From the NCBI GenBank assembly GCA_030248295.1, contig JASANH010001518.1:372001-436000 (forward strand): a stretch of DNA of 64,000 nucleotides, given 5' to 3'. Positions 48,810 through 60,948 of this stretch are shown here, one piece after another. Under the pieces are notes generated by a model. That model saw only the letters and a list, made by a program, of their open reading frames with translations, did no database searches and had not been told where the DNA came from. The DNA is from Mesodorylaimus sp. YZB2_4. Taxonomy: Eukaryota > Nematoda > Enoplea > Dorylaimida > Dorylaimidae. A program made the translations under genes and the position numbers. Each line of letters begins with the position of its first letter. Position 1 is the first letter of the stretch.

Positions 48810-49159
48810 ACTCGGCGATCTTCGATAATAGTGTGTATGGGAGAAGGCTGGGTCATTGTGTTTGCTTCGAAAATTGAAAACGAAAAAATTTGAACAAAAT
48901 GTAATAAAAGTTAACAGTTGTTTTGTGTGCGGCGTAAGCATATGGCATGTACTGTAAGGCGGGTACACAGTGGGAGCACGGCGAAGGGTCTCCGCATTGA
49001 ATTTCGCGCCATCCGCCATACGTTTTACGAGGTGGCGCAGGAGCCGAAGCGATCCTCCTTGGATCGATTTTATGAGCGCTTGTGTTTTTGATCGCTAGAT
49101 TTGATAGAATTTTGTTCAATTTTGTTGAAAGTTTTAGCCTTTCTGTTCGACAGTAAAGA

Positions 49160-50184
49160 ATGACGGAGCGATACAGTTTTTCGTTGACCACTTTCAGTCC
49201 GTCGGGGAAGCTTGTCCAAATTGAGTACGCTTTGGCCGCCGTCAATTCCGGGGGCCCCTCCGTCGGAATCAAAGGTGAGTCGCAGTCCTCTGCCTTCTTT
49301 TTTCGAGCCAATCGTATTTTGTTCAGCCAAAGATGGCGTCGTATTGGCGGCGGAAAATAAAGTGAATTCGATTCTGTACGAAGAAGGAACTGTGCGAAAA
49401 GTGGAAAAGATCGACGACCACATCGGCATGGTGTACAGCGGAATGGGGCCCGACTTCAGGTCAGAAGAGAGATTTTGTGCTAAAGTGGTCTTCTTTTAAG
49501 TGGCAAAGGCTTTCTCTGAGGAATTTTAGATGTAATGCAATCATTTCCGAATTTCAGGGTTTTGGTGGGTTACGCTCGCAAGATCGCCCAGCGATATCGT
49601 TTGACTCACGGGGAACTGATGCCCACGACTCAGCTCGTGCAAGAAGTGGCCGGCGTTGTCCAAGAATACACCCAGACGGGGTGGGCAGTTTAGATGTCTT
49701 TTCTATTCTCACGCCTTCGATATCCGTTCTTGCAGAGGGGTTCGCCCTTTCGGAGTGTCTTTACTGATCGCCGGCTGGGACGACAAGCGTCCCTACTTGT
49801 TTCAATGCGATCCATCGGTTGGTCGAGTGCATTTGTGGACTTTGACCGTGGAGTCTGATTGCGGTGTTTGCATTTTATAGGGCTCTTACTTTGCTTGGAA
49901 AGCCACTGCGTTAGGAAAGAATTTCATTAATGGTCGCACGTTCTTGGAGAAACGGTAAATGCATTTTATGACTTTGGACCTCCCGAATCATACTTTTGTT
50001 TGATTTCAGTTACACTGAGGCGTTGGAGCTGGACGATGCGATTCACACGGCCTTGTTGAGTTTGAAAGAGACCTTCGATGTTGGAATGACGGATGAGAAT
50101 GTGGAAATCGGCGTGTGCCGCAAAGTCGGTGGCTTCCAGCGTTTGACGAGGCAGCAGGTTAAAGACCATTTGAGTAGTTTGTGA
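49160..50184 (+). CDS. PSMA2: Proteasome subunit alpha type-2, right copy
   Basis: Six exons: 49160-49274, 49327-49459, 49558-49680, 49736-49817, 49881-49954, 50010-50184, giving 233 aa. It is identical to the left copy except for Val instead of Leu in [13 protein letters not shown]. Splice sites and frame are intact. The 3' flank diverges from the left copy immediately after the stop, so the two copies have different 3' UTRs and poly(A) signals (AATAAA near 50261 here). Two intact copies of a core proteasome subunit are unusual, because animals normally carry one, apart from testis-specific paralogues in some insects. Confidence 0.95.
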
Positions 50185-50187
50185 GGA

Positions 50188-51567
50188 GCTTTTTGAATCG
50201 GTGGTTAATTAGCCAGCCTTATAATGGGAATGAAATGTTGATTTATTGAGTATTATAGAATAAAGTTATATTGTTTTTAACGTTATCACAGAATATGATG
50301 TGGACGTATTGTCGTTTGATTCGATGATCGAGGTTTACCCAAAAATGTATGACGTTACAGTAAGGGGTTGGCGCTGTTAATGAAATAACTCCTTGCAAAT
50401 TCCTCTTTGGTGGCTTTAAAAAAAATTTTTTGGGCTCAAAATTTTTTTGCTTGAGTACATTACGTCATGACACCGGCCAGCAGACCTTATAAGTGAGGTG
50501 CTGGGACATAGTCACCAGTAGGAACTCCACACGATGGCATCCTGACTAAACACCGACTTCATCCAATGAGGGCGGGTGGGCTGTGAGCCTTGTCAGTGTT
50601 TGACAGACAAAACTGTCTACTTGTTTGGATTCCGATTCTCTAATTTGACACCTCGACGAGACCAACTGAGTCACCCACGGCCTGATGTGCAAGGCCAGCG
50701 AGCGTTTGAACTTTCACAAACCTACCTCCATCATTGGAGACGAGCCCAGTCGCTCGCTATCAAGCGATACGTAGGTGAACTGTTGCACCGCCGCGACCCT
50801 GGTGGCTATGTAACCCCCCGCCTGGTAGGCCATGGCGAGTGGGAGAGAGTAATCGATACTCTCCCCTGGCTGGGAAACGTCAACCCCTCGGGTTGATGTT
50901 TCAGCCGTAGGTATAGTCGCAAGACTATCCTGCTCCAGTCGGAGTTTTTGTCCCGCCGACTTCGGTCGGCCGCCTCCCTCCCTCCTACGCCTGCCAGGCC
51001 TGGTTACAGCTATTGAGCCAGACCAAATTTTCTTGGCTTAGGAGTGACCAGGTTTGTATGTTACTTATCTCGGTGAGTTCCACAGTTGAATAAACCTTGT
51101 TTGCATGACATTGTTTCAGTTACTTTTTTCAACCCTTTCTCTGCACCATTTATGGTCCGCGGGTCACTTTGACATGTGCCTGGAGCCGGCAGTGTGCCCA
51201 TCGATTGGCACAAGTGGAACGCCGTCAACCTCTCGACTTGATGTTTCACCAGTCTTAGAGTACTGAGTCGGGGTCTGTTGCTCTGAGTGTCATGCCGCCC
51301 CGCGGCACGACCCGCGGATGGTAGTCAGGCGCCTAGACTTGGGAGGTGGCGGTCGCGTGTTAAAACGTGCGCAACACAAGTTCTTGCTGAAAGGGACTCA
51401 CAAGGGGCTTACAAGTTCTGTATTGCGTACTCGTATTCATTATATATTCACGTGCTTCAGATATTGAAGTTGGGTCAACATTTGCGGGTTGTCTAATAGT
51501 CGTTATCTACTCTCTTTTCCTCCTCGCTGGCGGCAGACCGATGGCCGACCCCACAGCCACAATCATC
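50188..51567. other. 3' UTR of PSMA2, SINE copy C, otherwise empty
   Basis: AATAAA near 50261. SINE copy C occupies about 50470-51003. The remaining 0.5 kb before the EF-hand gene's 3' end has no recognisable feature. Confidence 0.6.
50470..51003 (-). mobile_element. tRNA-derived SINE, copy C
   Basis: Same order of blocks as copy B on the same strand: CCTGGCAGGC and CCGAAGTCGG near 50980, GGTTGACGTTTCCCAGCC near 50885, CCACTCGCCATGG, then a tRNA-like head with a degenerate A box and a deleted B box. The body has GTGGGTGACTCA and CAGGATGCCA. More decayed than copy B. Confidence 0.75.
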
Positions 51568-54500
51568 TTATAGCTGGCAGCAAAGCCGTTTCACACAGTC
51601 AGAATAATTTACGAGACCGTTTTTCATACTTTCTTCCGCAAATTTAATGAATTTATTTAATTCCTCTTCGGATAATGGCTCCCCTAGAAGTAAGAAATAG
51701 AGATCAGTGCTGAACCAAGTTGATTTTGGTTTGCTACCAAAATTGGTCAAAATAAAGGTCAGTTCCTCGATACTTATGAGCCCGAGCGAATCCTCGTCAA
51801 ACACTTGAAATGCTGAAGTTAGTTCCTCTTCTGGAAGGGGCGCGTATCTGGAATGCGTAAGCTGGTTACACAGTACTGTAAAGACTAATCGTAAGCCGTC
51901 GACCAGGTCTTACCTCCCCGACCTAACTGCTTGGATGCCTATGAGGCTAAATTCTTGCAAGCTGACAGTATCTTTGGTGGAGCAAAACTGAAAAAAGCAT
52001 GTCTCGGCATAACAAAGAGCACATGAGCCATACTCACCTGCTGGACGATGCTCTGTATTTCGGCTTCTGTCGGGTTCAAATCCAGGCATCGCAGAACATT
52101 TCCTACGTCACTAGCGCAGACAGCTGCTGTAGCAGGGAGAGACCGCATCTAACGAGCAATGGATACTCACGAGACACTTATTGTATTATCCCCAGAATAG
52201 TCAAACGTGTTAAATGCCTGGCTGACTCGCTCGATCAAGCTGTCTTCACCTGCAATTAGCTGCCTCGTTTTAGAATGGGCTGCGGGGAAAAATAGAGAAA
52301 TATTGGGAACGCACCCAAGGAGTCACGAGAGGGGCTTCCTCGTGATTGTGCCCTAGAATTGTTCTTTTCCTAAAAAAGAAACTCAATCAGCTAACTTCAG
52401 GGGGTCAGCTTCGTTTAGACAGGCACCTGCTCCACTGGGGCAGCTAGACGTTTGGAATCATGATGCAATAGAACAATGTTCTCGTTAAGTGCAAGAACGA
52501 AGTTTTCTTGCGCAGCATGGACATGAGCGAGCCCGGGTTTGTTTGCCAGTGTGTGCCCATTTCCGTTCCCGTCATACTGGGCAATATGGTGAGACCCACT
52601 TTGCTCTAGCAGACCGACCTCGATCTCACGCGGTTGCTCAGGGGGCACTTCGCATTTCAATTCAATGCCAGCGGCAAACCCGGTGGTTTGTTCAGACATA
52701 CACCTAATGAACCCCGCTGGCTCTGTGAAGGTGTGGGGGAAAACTCGATGCTCATTCGAAATAATGCCTTGTGCCATAGGTCGTGGTGCGGAGTGCCCTT
52801 CGTCGTAGCTCTCATCTTCTGATTGATACAAAGCTTTGTCCGTCTTGTTTGTGGCAGCATCTAATGCCCGGCCTCTTGCGGCCATAGGCTGCTCCAAGTT
52901 TCTGCTATCTGATTTGATAATCGGAAGAGGTACTTGTGCATGATCGCGTGTCCTCGTCGGCTCGGTTGCAAGGTCATCTGCAAAGACATCACGTTCTGAG
53001 AATGTTTGCTCAGGCATACCCTCGATTTTGCGATGTGTGTCATTGGACTCTTGAACAGTGGCGCGAGCAGACAGTGAATCCGACCAGTGCTGCCGCCCTC
53101 TAGAGAGCAAAACTGTTTCTTGCTTCTCGCAAAGCTCTAATCCTGCGCACTGCGTCATCCTAGATGTGTCACCTTTGCTCGCTTGAAAGTCCATAGCGCT
53201 GATAGGTTCATCCTGGGCCCTGCTGGCCTGTCTTGACTCGGCATCGCCTGTACTTTCGATCATCGCATGTTTGGGCGTGTTCGGGAATTCCGATGGATAT
53301 TCATCAATTGCTACCGTGGCCTCCCCGCGTATGATATTGTCCACGTAGAAAGGTACGCAGGCTAATATTACTTCGCTCCCGTGATCAACAAGTCTTCTCT
53401 CTCGGTTAAGGTCAGTAGTTACGAAGCAACTTAGGGATAGCTTGGTATTGACTGCCTGATGTTTCCATGTTTTGAACTTATTCTTCACGATGTCGAAAAG
53501 CATAACCGGGCTTCTCGACTCCGACAATTGTCCTTGTTGTTTGATACCTTTCCTAGGGGCCTCCGGCTGTTTCGACAGGACGCTTTTGTTTTCACCGTGG
53601 CGGATGATAACATCCTTTGAAAACAGGAGACCTGTCGCTGAGCTGAGAACTTGGACAGTAGTCTCATGGGCAGCATCGATATACAGAATGCTCGCGCCTC
53701 TTTGTGGTCGGATAATTGCTCTTCGGAGACCTGCTGAAGCGCTGTCTTGTCGACTTTGGGAGTCCTGAGCTTGATCAGTTTCCAAATTTCGGATGGCTGG
53801 CCTTTCCACAGGATAGCTTGAAGCACTAGAGGCTGTTAGGACAGCTTCTTCGATATCGGTTGGTTCGAGTTCCGCTTTCAGACTTTTCCCATCTTCGAAT
53901 TCTGACAGATCATCAAGGGGAGTTTCCTGATATTCCCTTGGATCAATGGCACTCCCATTGTCGTCGCAGTCAGTTAAAAGGATTAGAACTGAATCAGGCT
54001 TCTCGGACAGAACCGTTTCATTTGCCCTGCCCCAGTGACGAGAAGAGAGGCATTGCATTTCTTGTTCCTCAGTCTTGTGAAGTCTTGTAGTTTCTGGCCG
54101 AACGACTTGGCCCTGTGAAATGCTTGGCACAGGGTCGGTCTCCGTTTTACCTTTGTTCATTACTGGAATATGCTGGCTGGGATCCATGTCCATATGCTCA
54201 GAATCCATCACTTCAATGTGCTGTTTTGGCAGTGAATTGTCAGTCGTGTCCGATGTGTGCCAAGCAGCGCTGTCGGTTTCAGCAGGTGAGTAAATCTTGT
54301 GGTTGAGGAGGTTAGCAGCTTCGTAGTCTCCTTTGCAATTTTGATAACTTTTCTCCCTTCTGACATAATATGTTGCCTTACCGTTCTCACGACACCTCCC
54401 TTCACAATCGTTTTGCCCAGTGGGACTCTTTTGGTTCGCGTCGGGTACTTCTTGTTTCATCTGGATGGGGTGACAGTCTGAGGAAGCTTTCATATCCATG

Positions 54501-54976
54501 TCTCCATGTCTCTGATTCGGGCTCATGTTTTCGTCATTGGAAAGTTTCAAAGAGACAGCTCCAGTGAACATATAGCTGAACTGAATAGAGGGCATAGCAC
54601 AATGCTGGAGCTCATGTGTGAAGATTGATTGCCCAGAAACTTGATTGATCAGTGCTAGTTGGAGACCAGCGGAGACAATTGCTGACGCTGACTCATCTTT
54701 GCATTCGATCGGAATCGGGTTACTACTTGGAGCTTGCTCCTTCGCTTCACTACTTCGAGCAAGATCAGCTTGGCTTTCGGTTTTGAGCTTGGCTTCTTTC
54801 ACCCCTTCGACGTGGCTGTCCCAGCCACCACTCGTAGCCCTTGCTTCACTATAATTGGGGCTGATATCCTTCATCGAGGTGGGATCAACATTTGATTTTG
54901 GATCGCCCGCTACATCAACCCTGACCGGAGTAGCAAAGTCCACTTTACTCGAGGCGTCCATTTTGGCTAATGACAT
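51568..54976 (-). CDS. Long disordered protein with C-terminal DRC8/EFCAB2-like EF-hand domain
   Basis: Seven exons give 1028 aa with all phases matching: 54976-52427, 52369-52315, 52279-52171, 52110-52038, 51987-51914, 51847-51738, 51683-51568. The first exon alone encodes 850 residues of low-complexity, acidic, Ser/Glu/Gln-rich sequence with no recognised domain. The other six encode a compact four-EF-hand-like module: FDYSGDNTISVSDVGNVLRC, NPTEAEIQSIV, then RYAPLPEEELTSAFQVFDED, ELTFILTNFGEPLSEEEL and NGLVNYSDC. The R-Y-x-P-x-P-E-x-x-L and GEP-x-S-x-EE pattern matches dynein regulatory complex subunit 8 (EFCAB2) better than calmodulin. DRC8 is normally a protein of about 160 aa in the nexin link of motile axonemes. 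Most calcium ligands are degenerate. The ATG at 54961 is an alternative start. The join rests on a 55-nt exon and consistent phases. Confidence 0.7.
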
Positions 54977-57900
54977 CGGGTAAGCAATTAATTTAGATAT
55001 CCGTGCGCTCGAGTTTAGTAATATAGTCACGTAAGGCGTCGTGCCTTTTCTGCAAAATGAGAAGCGTAATTCTCTCTGGAAATTATATTCGTCCTTTTCA
55101 ACTGGTCGTGAGTGGCAGTATTTGATCAGCCGCTGGCAGCTAATGGCTTTGCTTCAGACTTTGCTGGTTCATAGCCAGGGCGGGTTATGTGTTCTCAGGC
55201 TGTTTTACCTTCAGCCAATGCTGAACTGAGATCGAATTCAGCCAATGCTAAGGCGAAAGCGACCTTTTTTTGTAGGGGCATCTAATCTTGAGCGATGCCA
55301 AGAAGACGCTGCTGCTGCTCTTTCAGGCAGGTGTAATACGCATTATTGCTGCGTGCTGCATTTCTTTGTTCTTTTTCATGCATCGGGCACCTTATCTGAG
55401 GCATTGAAATGTCATTACATCCTTCATCAGACTAGACGACCAGTCGTATCCATTAAATCTGCACAATCCGACTGTATAGCTTTCTCCGCACACACATTTC
55501 TGGCTTACCTTTTCATTTGAAAAAGGCAATCTCACGAATTTAGGGCGTACGGAAGTTCTTATTTATGCATGGCTGCCGTAGAGACTTAATTACAGGCACC
55601 TAATACACTTGCACTCGTTACTACAGTATGTCTAGCTAAGTTTGCCAAAATTGGGGGTTGAGTGCCTAATCTTCCACCCTTAGATTGGGCGTGTACAAAT
55701 TATGTCGGCTTGGCTACAGCCATTTATAGGTCGGACGGAATAAGGTATCGCCAGTGACCTCACTAGAAGCCATGTAAGACATGAAAGAAGGTGAAATTGA
55801 AGGTGTTTCTGTTCAAAGGAATTCTCGAAATCACAGGCATCGGAAATTGCATCACATGCACCCATCACGAGCGAACTTGGGTTTTCTGGAGCTGATGGCA
55901 AAGTAGGTGTATCGAATCGCATGTTTTGGCCAAAGTTCCGATTCGAGCATAAGCATCGGCTCTTGTGATTGAGTTGCATCAGTCTCTCTTGTTCGCTGGA
56001 CCGAATAGAAATCGAATTAGTGGTGAAAATAACTCCTTCAAGCACTTATAATATTAGGGGTAGCGCCAATGGTCTGCGTAAACGGGCTGACAAGTGACTT
56101 ATTCTGAGTTCTCCTGCTCCATGTATTTCCGCCTGTGAGGGCGCAGGGTGAGAGCTGTCGTTTTCGCTTCTAGCAGCATAGCGCAGCTTCTAAATTATTT
56201 TTTCCGCAGCTTGCTCCGTGTTTATCACCGAGTGATTATTTGTGGCTCGGTGTGTGGCATGCACGAAGAGGATGCTGACTCGATTTGGCGTATACGAGTA
56301 AAGTGGTCAGGCCATACTGGTTTGTTCGCAGCGAGATTCTTTGACGAGTTCATCTATGTCGCGTGGTGAGCGTGACGGACAAGCACCACGAGGGAGTCGT
56401 TGTGATTTTTCTTTCTCGGACAAAAAGGCATCTCCATTTTCAACTAAAGCTCACCGATGCCTCGTTTAATCAAGGTTTTGTCACGCCTGGCTCCAGTTTT
56501 AGAAACAAATTACGTCCACCTTACAAATTCGAGCCCAAAGTTAATTAATGTATGCCGGACCCTTGTCGCACATGCACCCAAGCAATCGGTGCAATTGCAT
56601 CTTTATTGCTATCGAATTCACGTGTGGCTGCGAATTGCACACTGGTTATGATTATGACTGCATTGGCAGCCACCTATGATCTCTTGTCATAACTACAGTA
56701 TCAAAAAATCTCCGAGCCAACAAAAAAGATGAGCGGTATTGAAGGAATAGCTTATTCTTATTTCGACTAAAGATTTTTTAGCCAGGTAGGATTTTTAGAA
56801 AACTCTTTGGAATTGTTGCTTTTATCGTAGATAGTCAGCAGCCTCTCGCTGCGGGTGTGTATCGAAAGGTCATAGGGACGACACCTGGCCCAAAATGGAG
56901 CATCCTGCACAATGTTTCCTGATTGGGATATTTGTATTAGTCCCAGAAGACCAGTAAGAAATATGTGGAAAACCCACAAAGTTAGCTCCAAATAATATGG
57001 CCTGACAAGAAACTGTGGCATACGATCTGCCCAAAACAGGACCAACGTTCTTCCTCATCAGCCACACTGGTGCATTCAAGTTTTCACGAGACGCGAGACG
57101 CGGGCGCATCAAAGATCACGGCCATCAGCAGGCACAAAATCCTGTCCTATGGAGAGCACTCCACAACTTGCACCAAAGCGTTCTGGCTGTCGGGAGCGAT
57201 GATCCCTCGTATCAGCTATTTTAGGTATTGCGTAAGCCATGGCAACAAGCTGAAAGGGGATGGCTGCTGCTAACTAAATTAGGCCTAGCTGATACCAGTC
57301 AAGCAATTAGAGACTCACTTGTTCCTCCACAGTGCTAACAAGGGTGTAGAAATCAACAGCTTTTATCTTCTTCGAAAACAAGACATTGCTCTTTTTTCTT
57401 TGGGCAAAGTATCGTATCTTATCGTTAAGATTGCTGCGTATGTCGTCTACCCACGGGAACGACTCGAGGGTTTTTCAGTAGGTACCTGTTCCATCTGCTG
57501 GCCAGAGATTTCATGATATTTCTTACGCATGGCTTGCGCCCTTCAGCCGGTCTTCATCTTCGAGGCAATTCGTGCATGCGAGAAATATAAAAGCTGGAAG
57601 ATCCCGAGTTCCTCGAGGTAGACTTAAAACGATAACGACACGGCCGGTATTTGCTGGACGACTGAATCGAATCTTGTTGAGCCTCATACTGTAAGAAGGT
57701 TCTAAGTCTTTGTGCACTTGTCGTTTAAAGCCGACAACTTATTTTCTTTCGATATTATCTTGAAGGTACTCGAATCTCGTAAATAATGCGACCACTCTTC
57801 GTGACTATGTTTTGGAATGCGAAGTCGTTGTCACATGTTTCCAAGTAGGTATCGTTTTTTTTTGCGGGTGTGCGAACAGAGTGGGTATACGCAAGGCGTG

Positions 57901-58120
57901 GATATTATGAATGTTAAGAATGAGGTGGAGGTTGAGAACTCGTATTTGTCATGGTGTTCAGCTTCTTATCACGTCACACTATTTCCTTTGGCTTTCTGTT
58001 GTTGCTCCCAGCGGGAGTAGCCACTCTATGCATAAGGAAGTATTTCCACCGTGCCATGCATCATTTCGCACATGAGAGTCTAATTCAATGTTCCTTCCTT
58101 TCAGCCCCCGACTGGACGAA
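54977..58120. other. Intergenic, nothing recognised
   Basis: About 3.1 kb with scattered short frames on both strands, the longest 121 codons near 55680-56045 (-), without motif or splice support. The right end includes a pyrimidine tract and CAG at about 58104, a possible acceptor for a non-coding 5' exon of the GPCR. Confidence 0.5.
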
Positions 58121-59458
58121 ATGAACTCGAACGAGATCACGTCCACTCTCGTGCCAACACCACCCAAGCAATCGCTATCCGATTACATGCTTCTGATCCT
58201 CCTGGTGGGTTGCATCTGCCTGGGCACTCCTATGTCCATAATGATGATCTTGAGACTTATGCGACGTTTGCAATTACCAACATGCGGCACGTGTCGGCCT
58301 CGGCGCTGCACAAATGGCGCAGATCATTTGGCCCGAGATGGTAGCAATCGAAGTCACAGAAGTCGGCGGGGATCGCTTACACCGTCACTGCCTCGATTGG
58401 AGGCGAGACGGCGTTATGACTGGCTAAAGTTGCAGTTGAACGTGGCCGACCTGATGGTCCTGGTCTTCTACGCATTCAGTAAGGTAGTTTGGACAATGAC
58501 TTACGACTGGAGAGGTGGCGAGATTTTGTGCAAATTAGTACGCTTCCTGAACGTCCTATCATTCCACATGTGCTCAAATTCAGTCGTGTGCATTGGATTG
58601 GAACGGATGATCGCGCTACTTAGACCCTTTCCTTCTACACAACCGTGCATGTCACGTTTTATAGCCAGAGAATATATCATGTTATCAGTATCATGTACGT
58701 TAGCCGTCTTGCTAAGTCTGCCTCAATTCTGGGTTTGGACAGTGGCCGAGATGTCGCCGGATTGGCGGCAATGCGTGACGGTATGGCTGGCAGGCATTCA
58801 ACGCCGAAACAGTCTAAGCGACGAGGAGCTGACATTAGCCGACCTGTACAACATAACCCATCTGATCATGATATTCTGGTTACCCCTGACCGTTATTACG
58901 GTGTGCTATATCGTTATCGTCGTACACGTGATCATGCACTTAAACGAGACTACGGTCAAAGAAGCAAGAGGGGGCTCAGTGCGCAGTCAGGCGGCCGAGG
59001 TGGCGGCGGAAGAACCATCGGACGTGGTGACTTATCGTCGACGTCGTGTCTCGCGCATGCCGAGCATATTCTTATCACCAACTCGTCGCCACCTGTTGGT
59101 TCTGCGTCTGCTGGCCCTGCGTGGCAGACTAAAGTGTGGTCGATTGACACGAGCGTTATGCCGCCAAACGTTGATCGTCCTGACTGCTTACATCGTTTGC
59201 TGGTTGCCATACAATGCGTTCACACTCTGGGCGTACTTCAGCCCTGATCATCATAACCGGTATCGAACTACTGTCAGATTTTTGCAAGAGTTGATCGTGG
59301 TGAACAGTGTTATCAACCCGTTCTTGTACGCCTGCGATGTTTACAATCAGATCGTCCATGAACGATCCCATGGGGAACGGCGTAAATGCGCTTGTTCTGT
59401 TGTGTTATGTCCTTGCAGCCTGGCCGAAGACAGCGAGGCATCGCAGCAGTTTCTGTGA
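58121..59458 (+). CDS. Class A (rhodopsin-like) neuropeptide-type GPCR, GnRH/AKH-like
   Basis: A single exon of 445 aa from the ATG at 58121; the frame is open from 58088, but an acceptor-like CTTTCAG precedes this ATG. TM1 is YMLLILLVGCICLGTPMSIM. TM2 carries LQLNVADLMVLVFY with the conserved Asp. The TM3 Cys is in ILCKLVRFLNVL, and the DRY position reads ERM. ECL2 has RQCVTVW, TM6 has CWLPYNAF, and TM7 has NSVINPFLY. The LNVADLMV, SNSVVCIGLERM and QCVT features resemble the GnRH/AKH/corazonin group, but a closely related peptide receptor group is possible. ICL1 is exceptionally long, about 50 residues, basic and Cys/Arg/Ser-rich. ICL3 is also long and basic. Confidence 0.75.
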   Translation: MNSNEITSTLVPTPPKQSLSDYMLLILLVGCICLGTPMSIMMILRLMRRLQLPTCGTCRPRRCTNGADHLARDGSNRSHRSRRGSLTPSLPRLEARRRYDWLKLQLNVADLMVLVFYAFSKVVWTMTYDWRGGEILCKLVRFLNVLSFHMCSNSVVCIGLERMIALLRPFPSTQPCMSRFIAREYIMLSVSCTLAVLLSLPQFWVWTVAEMSPDWRQCVTVWLAGIQRRNSLSDEELTLADLYNITHLIMIFWLPLTVITVCYIVIVVHVIMHLNETTVKEARGGSVRSQAAEVAAEEPSDVVTYRRRRVSRMPSIFLSPTRRHLLVLRLLALRGRLKCGRLTRALCRQTLIVLTAYIVCWLPYNAFTLWAYFSPDHHNRYRTTVRFLQELIVVNSVINPFLYACDVYNQIVHERSHGERRKCACSVVLCPCSLAEDSEASQQFL

Positions 59459-60948
59459 CACGCTATAATTGTGTCCGGTGATGTGTTGTTCAAAAGATAC
59501 TTATGAGTAAAGAATGCTCGAGCAAAGGCGATGATGTCCTCGTAAGAAAGAATATCCTATGAGCCTGCTCGCCTGTATACGTCGCTAGGCTATAAGTTAG
59601 CTCGCTAATCGTATTGACGTTGTGCCAGAGTACGAATTAATTAAAGTTATCTGAACGAAATAACGCTTTGTCTATGCCGAAGCTCAGTATTATAAATCGA
59701 TTGGATGTGGCACAACACAAATAAGAGCCACGGCTAATCGTGCAATAAACAGTATAATTCTCAAGATGCATAGCGGCATACTCGAACGCAAAGTGAAAAA
59801 CACCCACGCGCCCTCGTTGTCCTTGCTTTTCCTTTGTTGATGCTACCTTTCAAAGCTGAATTAGCGAGAATGTTGACAGAAATCAACATTTGACAACATG
59901 CGCACGAAGCAAGACGGTCATGTTTGGTTATCAGAAGTCTCGAGGGAAATGTTTCTGTCTGGACATCGACAGGGCTTTGAAGGGTGTGTCACCAACCAGT
60001 GGACTCATGCAGCACAACAAAGGCGTTAGTCCAACTTGACGGCCCAGTGAATCTAGCAGGCTTTTGCGTACAGCAAGTCAGTTGCCCTCGCAGGTACCAA
60101 AAGCTGGTGAACTCCAGAGCCTTCCTTACCATGCTGGATATTTCTTCATTTTGAGCATTTTGATCAGCTCTGTTTCCTGCTGCTGATTAGCGATCAAGGC
60201 TGTCTGAAATGCATGTCTTGCACATCACCGTTAACCGTATGCTGCACCAGATGAACTTCGCTTCATCCACAGTAACTAGAGAAGACTAACGATATGCTGA
60301 ATCAGACGAGGACGAAGACCTCATATTTGGCATCGCTGTTTACGCTTACTTCCGTCAAACCTTCTATCGTCAGACGCGAATAGTGCACTCAGCTGGGATC
60401 TCAGGAAGTGATAAGTACCAGCGTAATGAAGATGCCCCCTCCGTGGGCGGTTCGTGATCACTGCCGAGAGAGAGTCCTTACGCAGGTGTTCAGTCAGCAA
60501 AATGCAAAATGCAGTTTCATTCATGCAGTTTCAGACAGCAAAATCCAGCTAGAGCCACTTTCTGCTCACAAGTCAGATGAGTGGGAGTGTGGCGAATTCC
60601 ATAGGTCGTTAGATCGGACGGTTTCTCTACTGCCAACTATGGGGTCTGTTTTCAGCTTAACGCTGCTAAGCCGTGGGAGGCCGTAAGGACATGAAGGGGG
60701 TTCTGTGCATTTGGTATCAGATATCGTGGCCGTTTGTTCGTCTACAGACCCTAATCAATAATGCGGGCGTGATATTAGATCTTTGCATGCTTTCTACTAA
60801 ATCAACTTTCAGTCTTGTTTCTGCAAAGGGTCATACTTTTCTTGCGGCGTCTGAAAGCTCCAATAGAAGGCAAGTCATTTGGATCGAGGGCGAGGCAGTC
60901 AAGGCGGACCTGCCTCTTTGCATTATTTCACTCGATGGGCCCGTCGAG
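59459..60948. other. Intergenic and 5' region of the selenoprotein gene
   Basis: No gene recognised. From about 60673 the selenoprotein frame is open without an intron signal; 60673-60948 is treated here as 5' UTR. Confidence 0.45.

Larger units (their letters stand above)
47965..50187 (+). repeat. Right arm of the 2.2-kb inverted duplication
   Basis: Inverted partner of 16115-18340. The gene portion from about 48110 to 50187 is nearly identical, introns included. The first 140 bp are clearly more diverged and include a 10-bp insertion at about 48012. The downstream edge at 50187 is sharp. Confidence 0.9.

Noticed and set aside
55680-56045. 121-codon minus-strand frame in the 3.1-kb gap
   Set aside because: No signal peptide, domain or splice-site support. 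A frame of this length is expected by chance in DNA of this composition.
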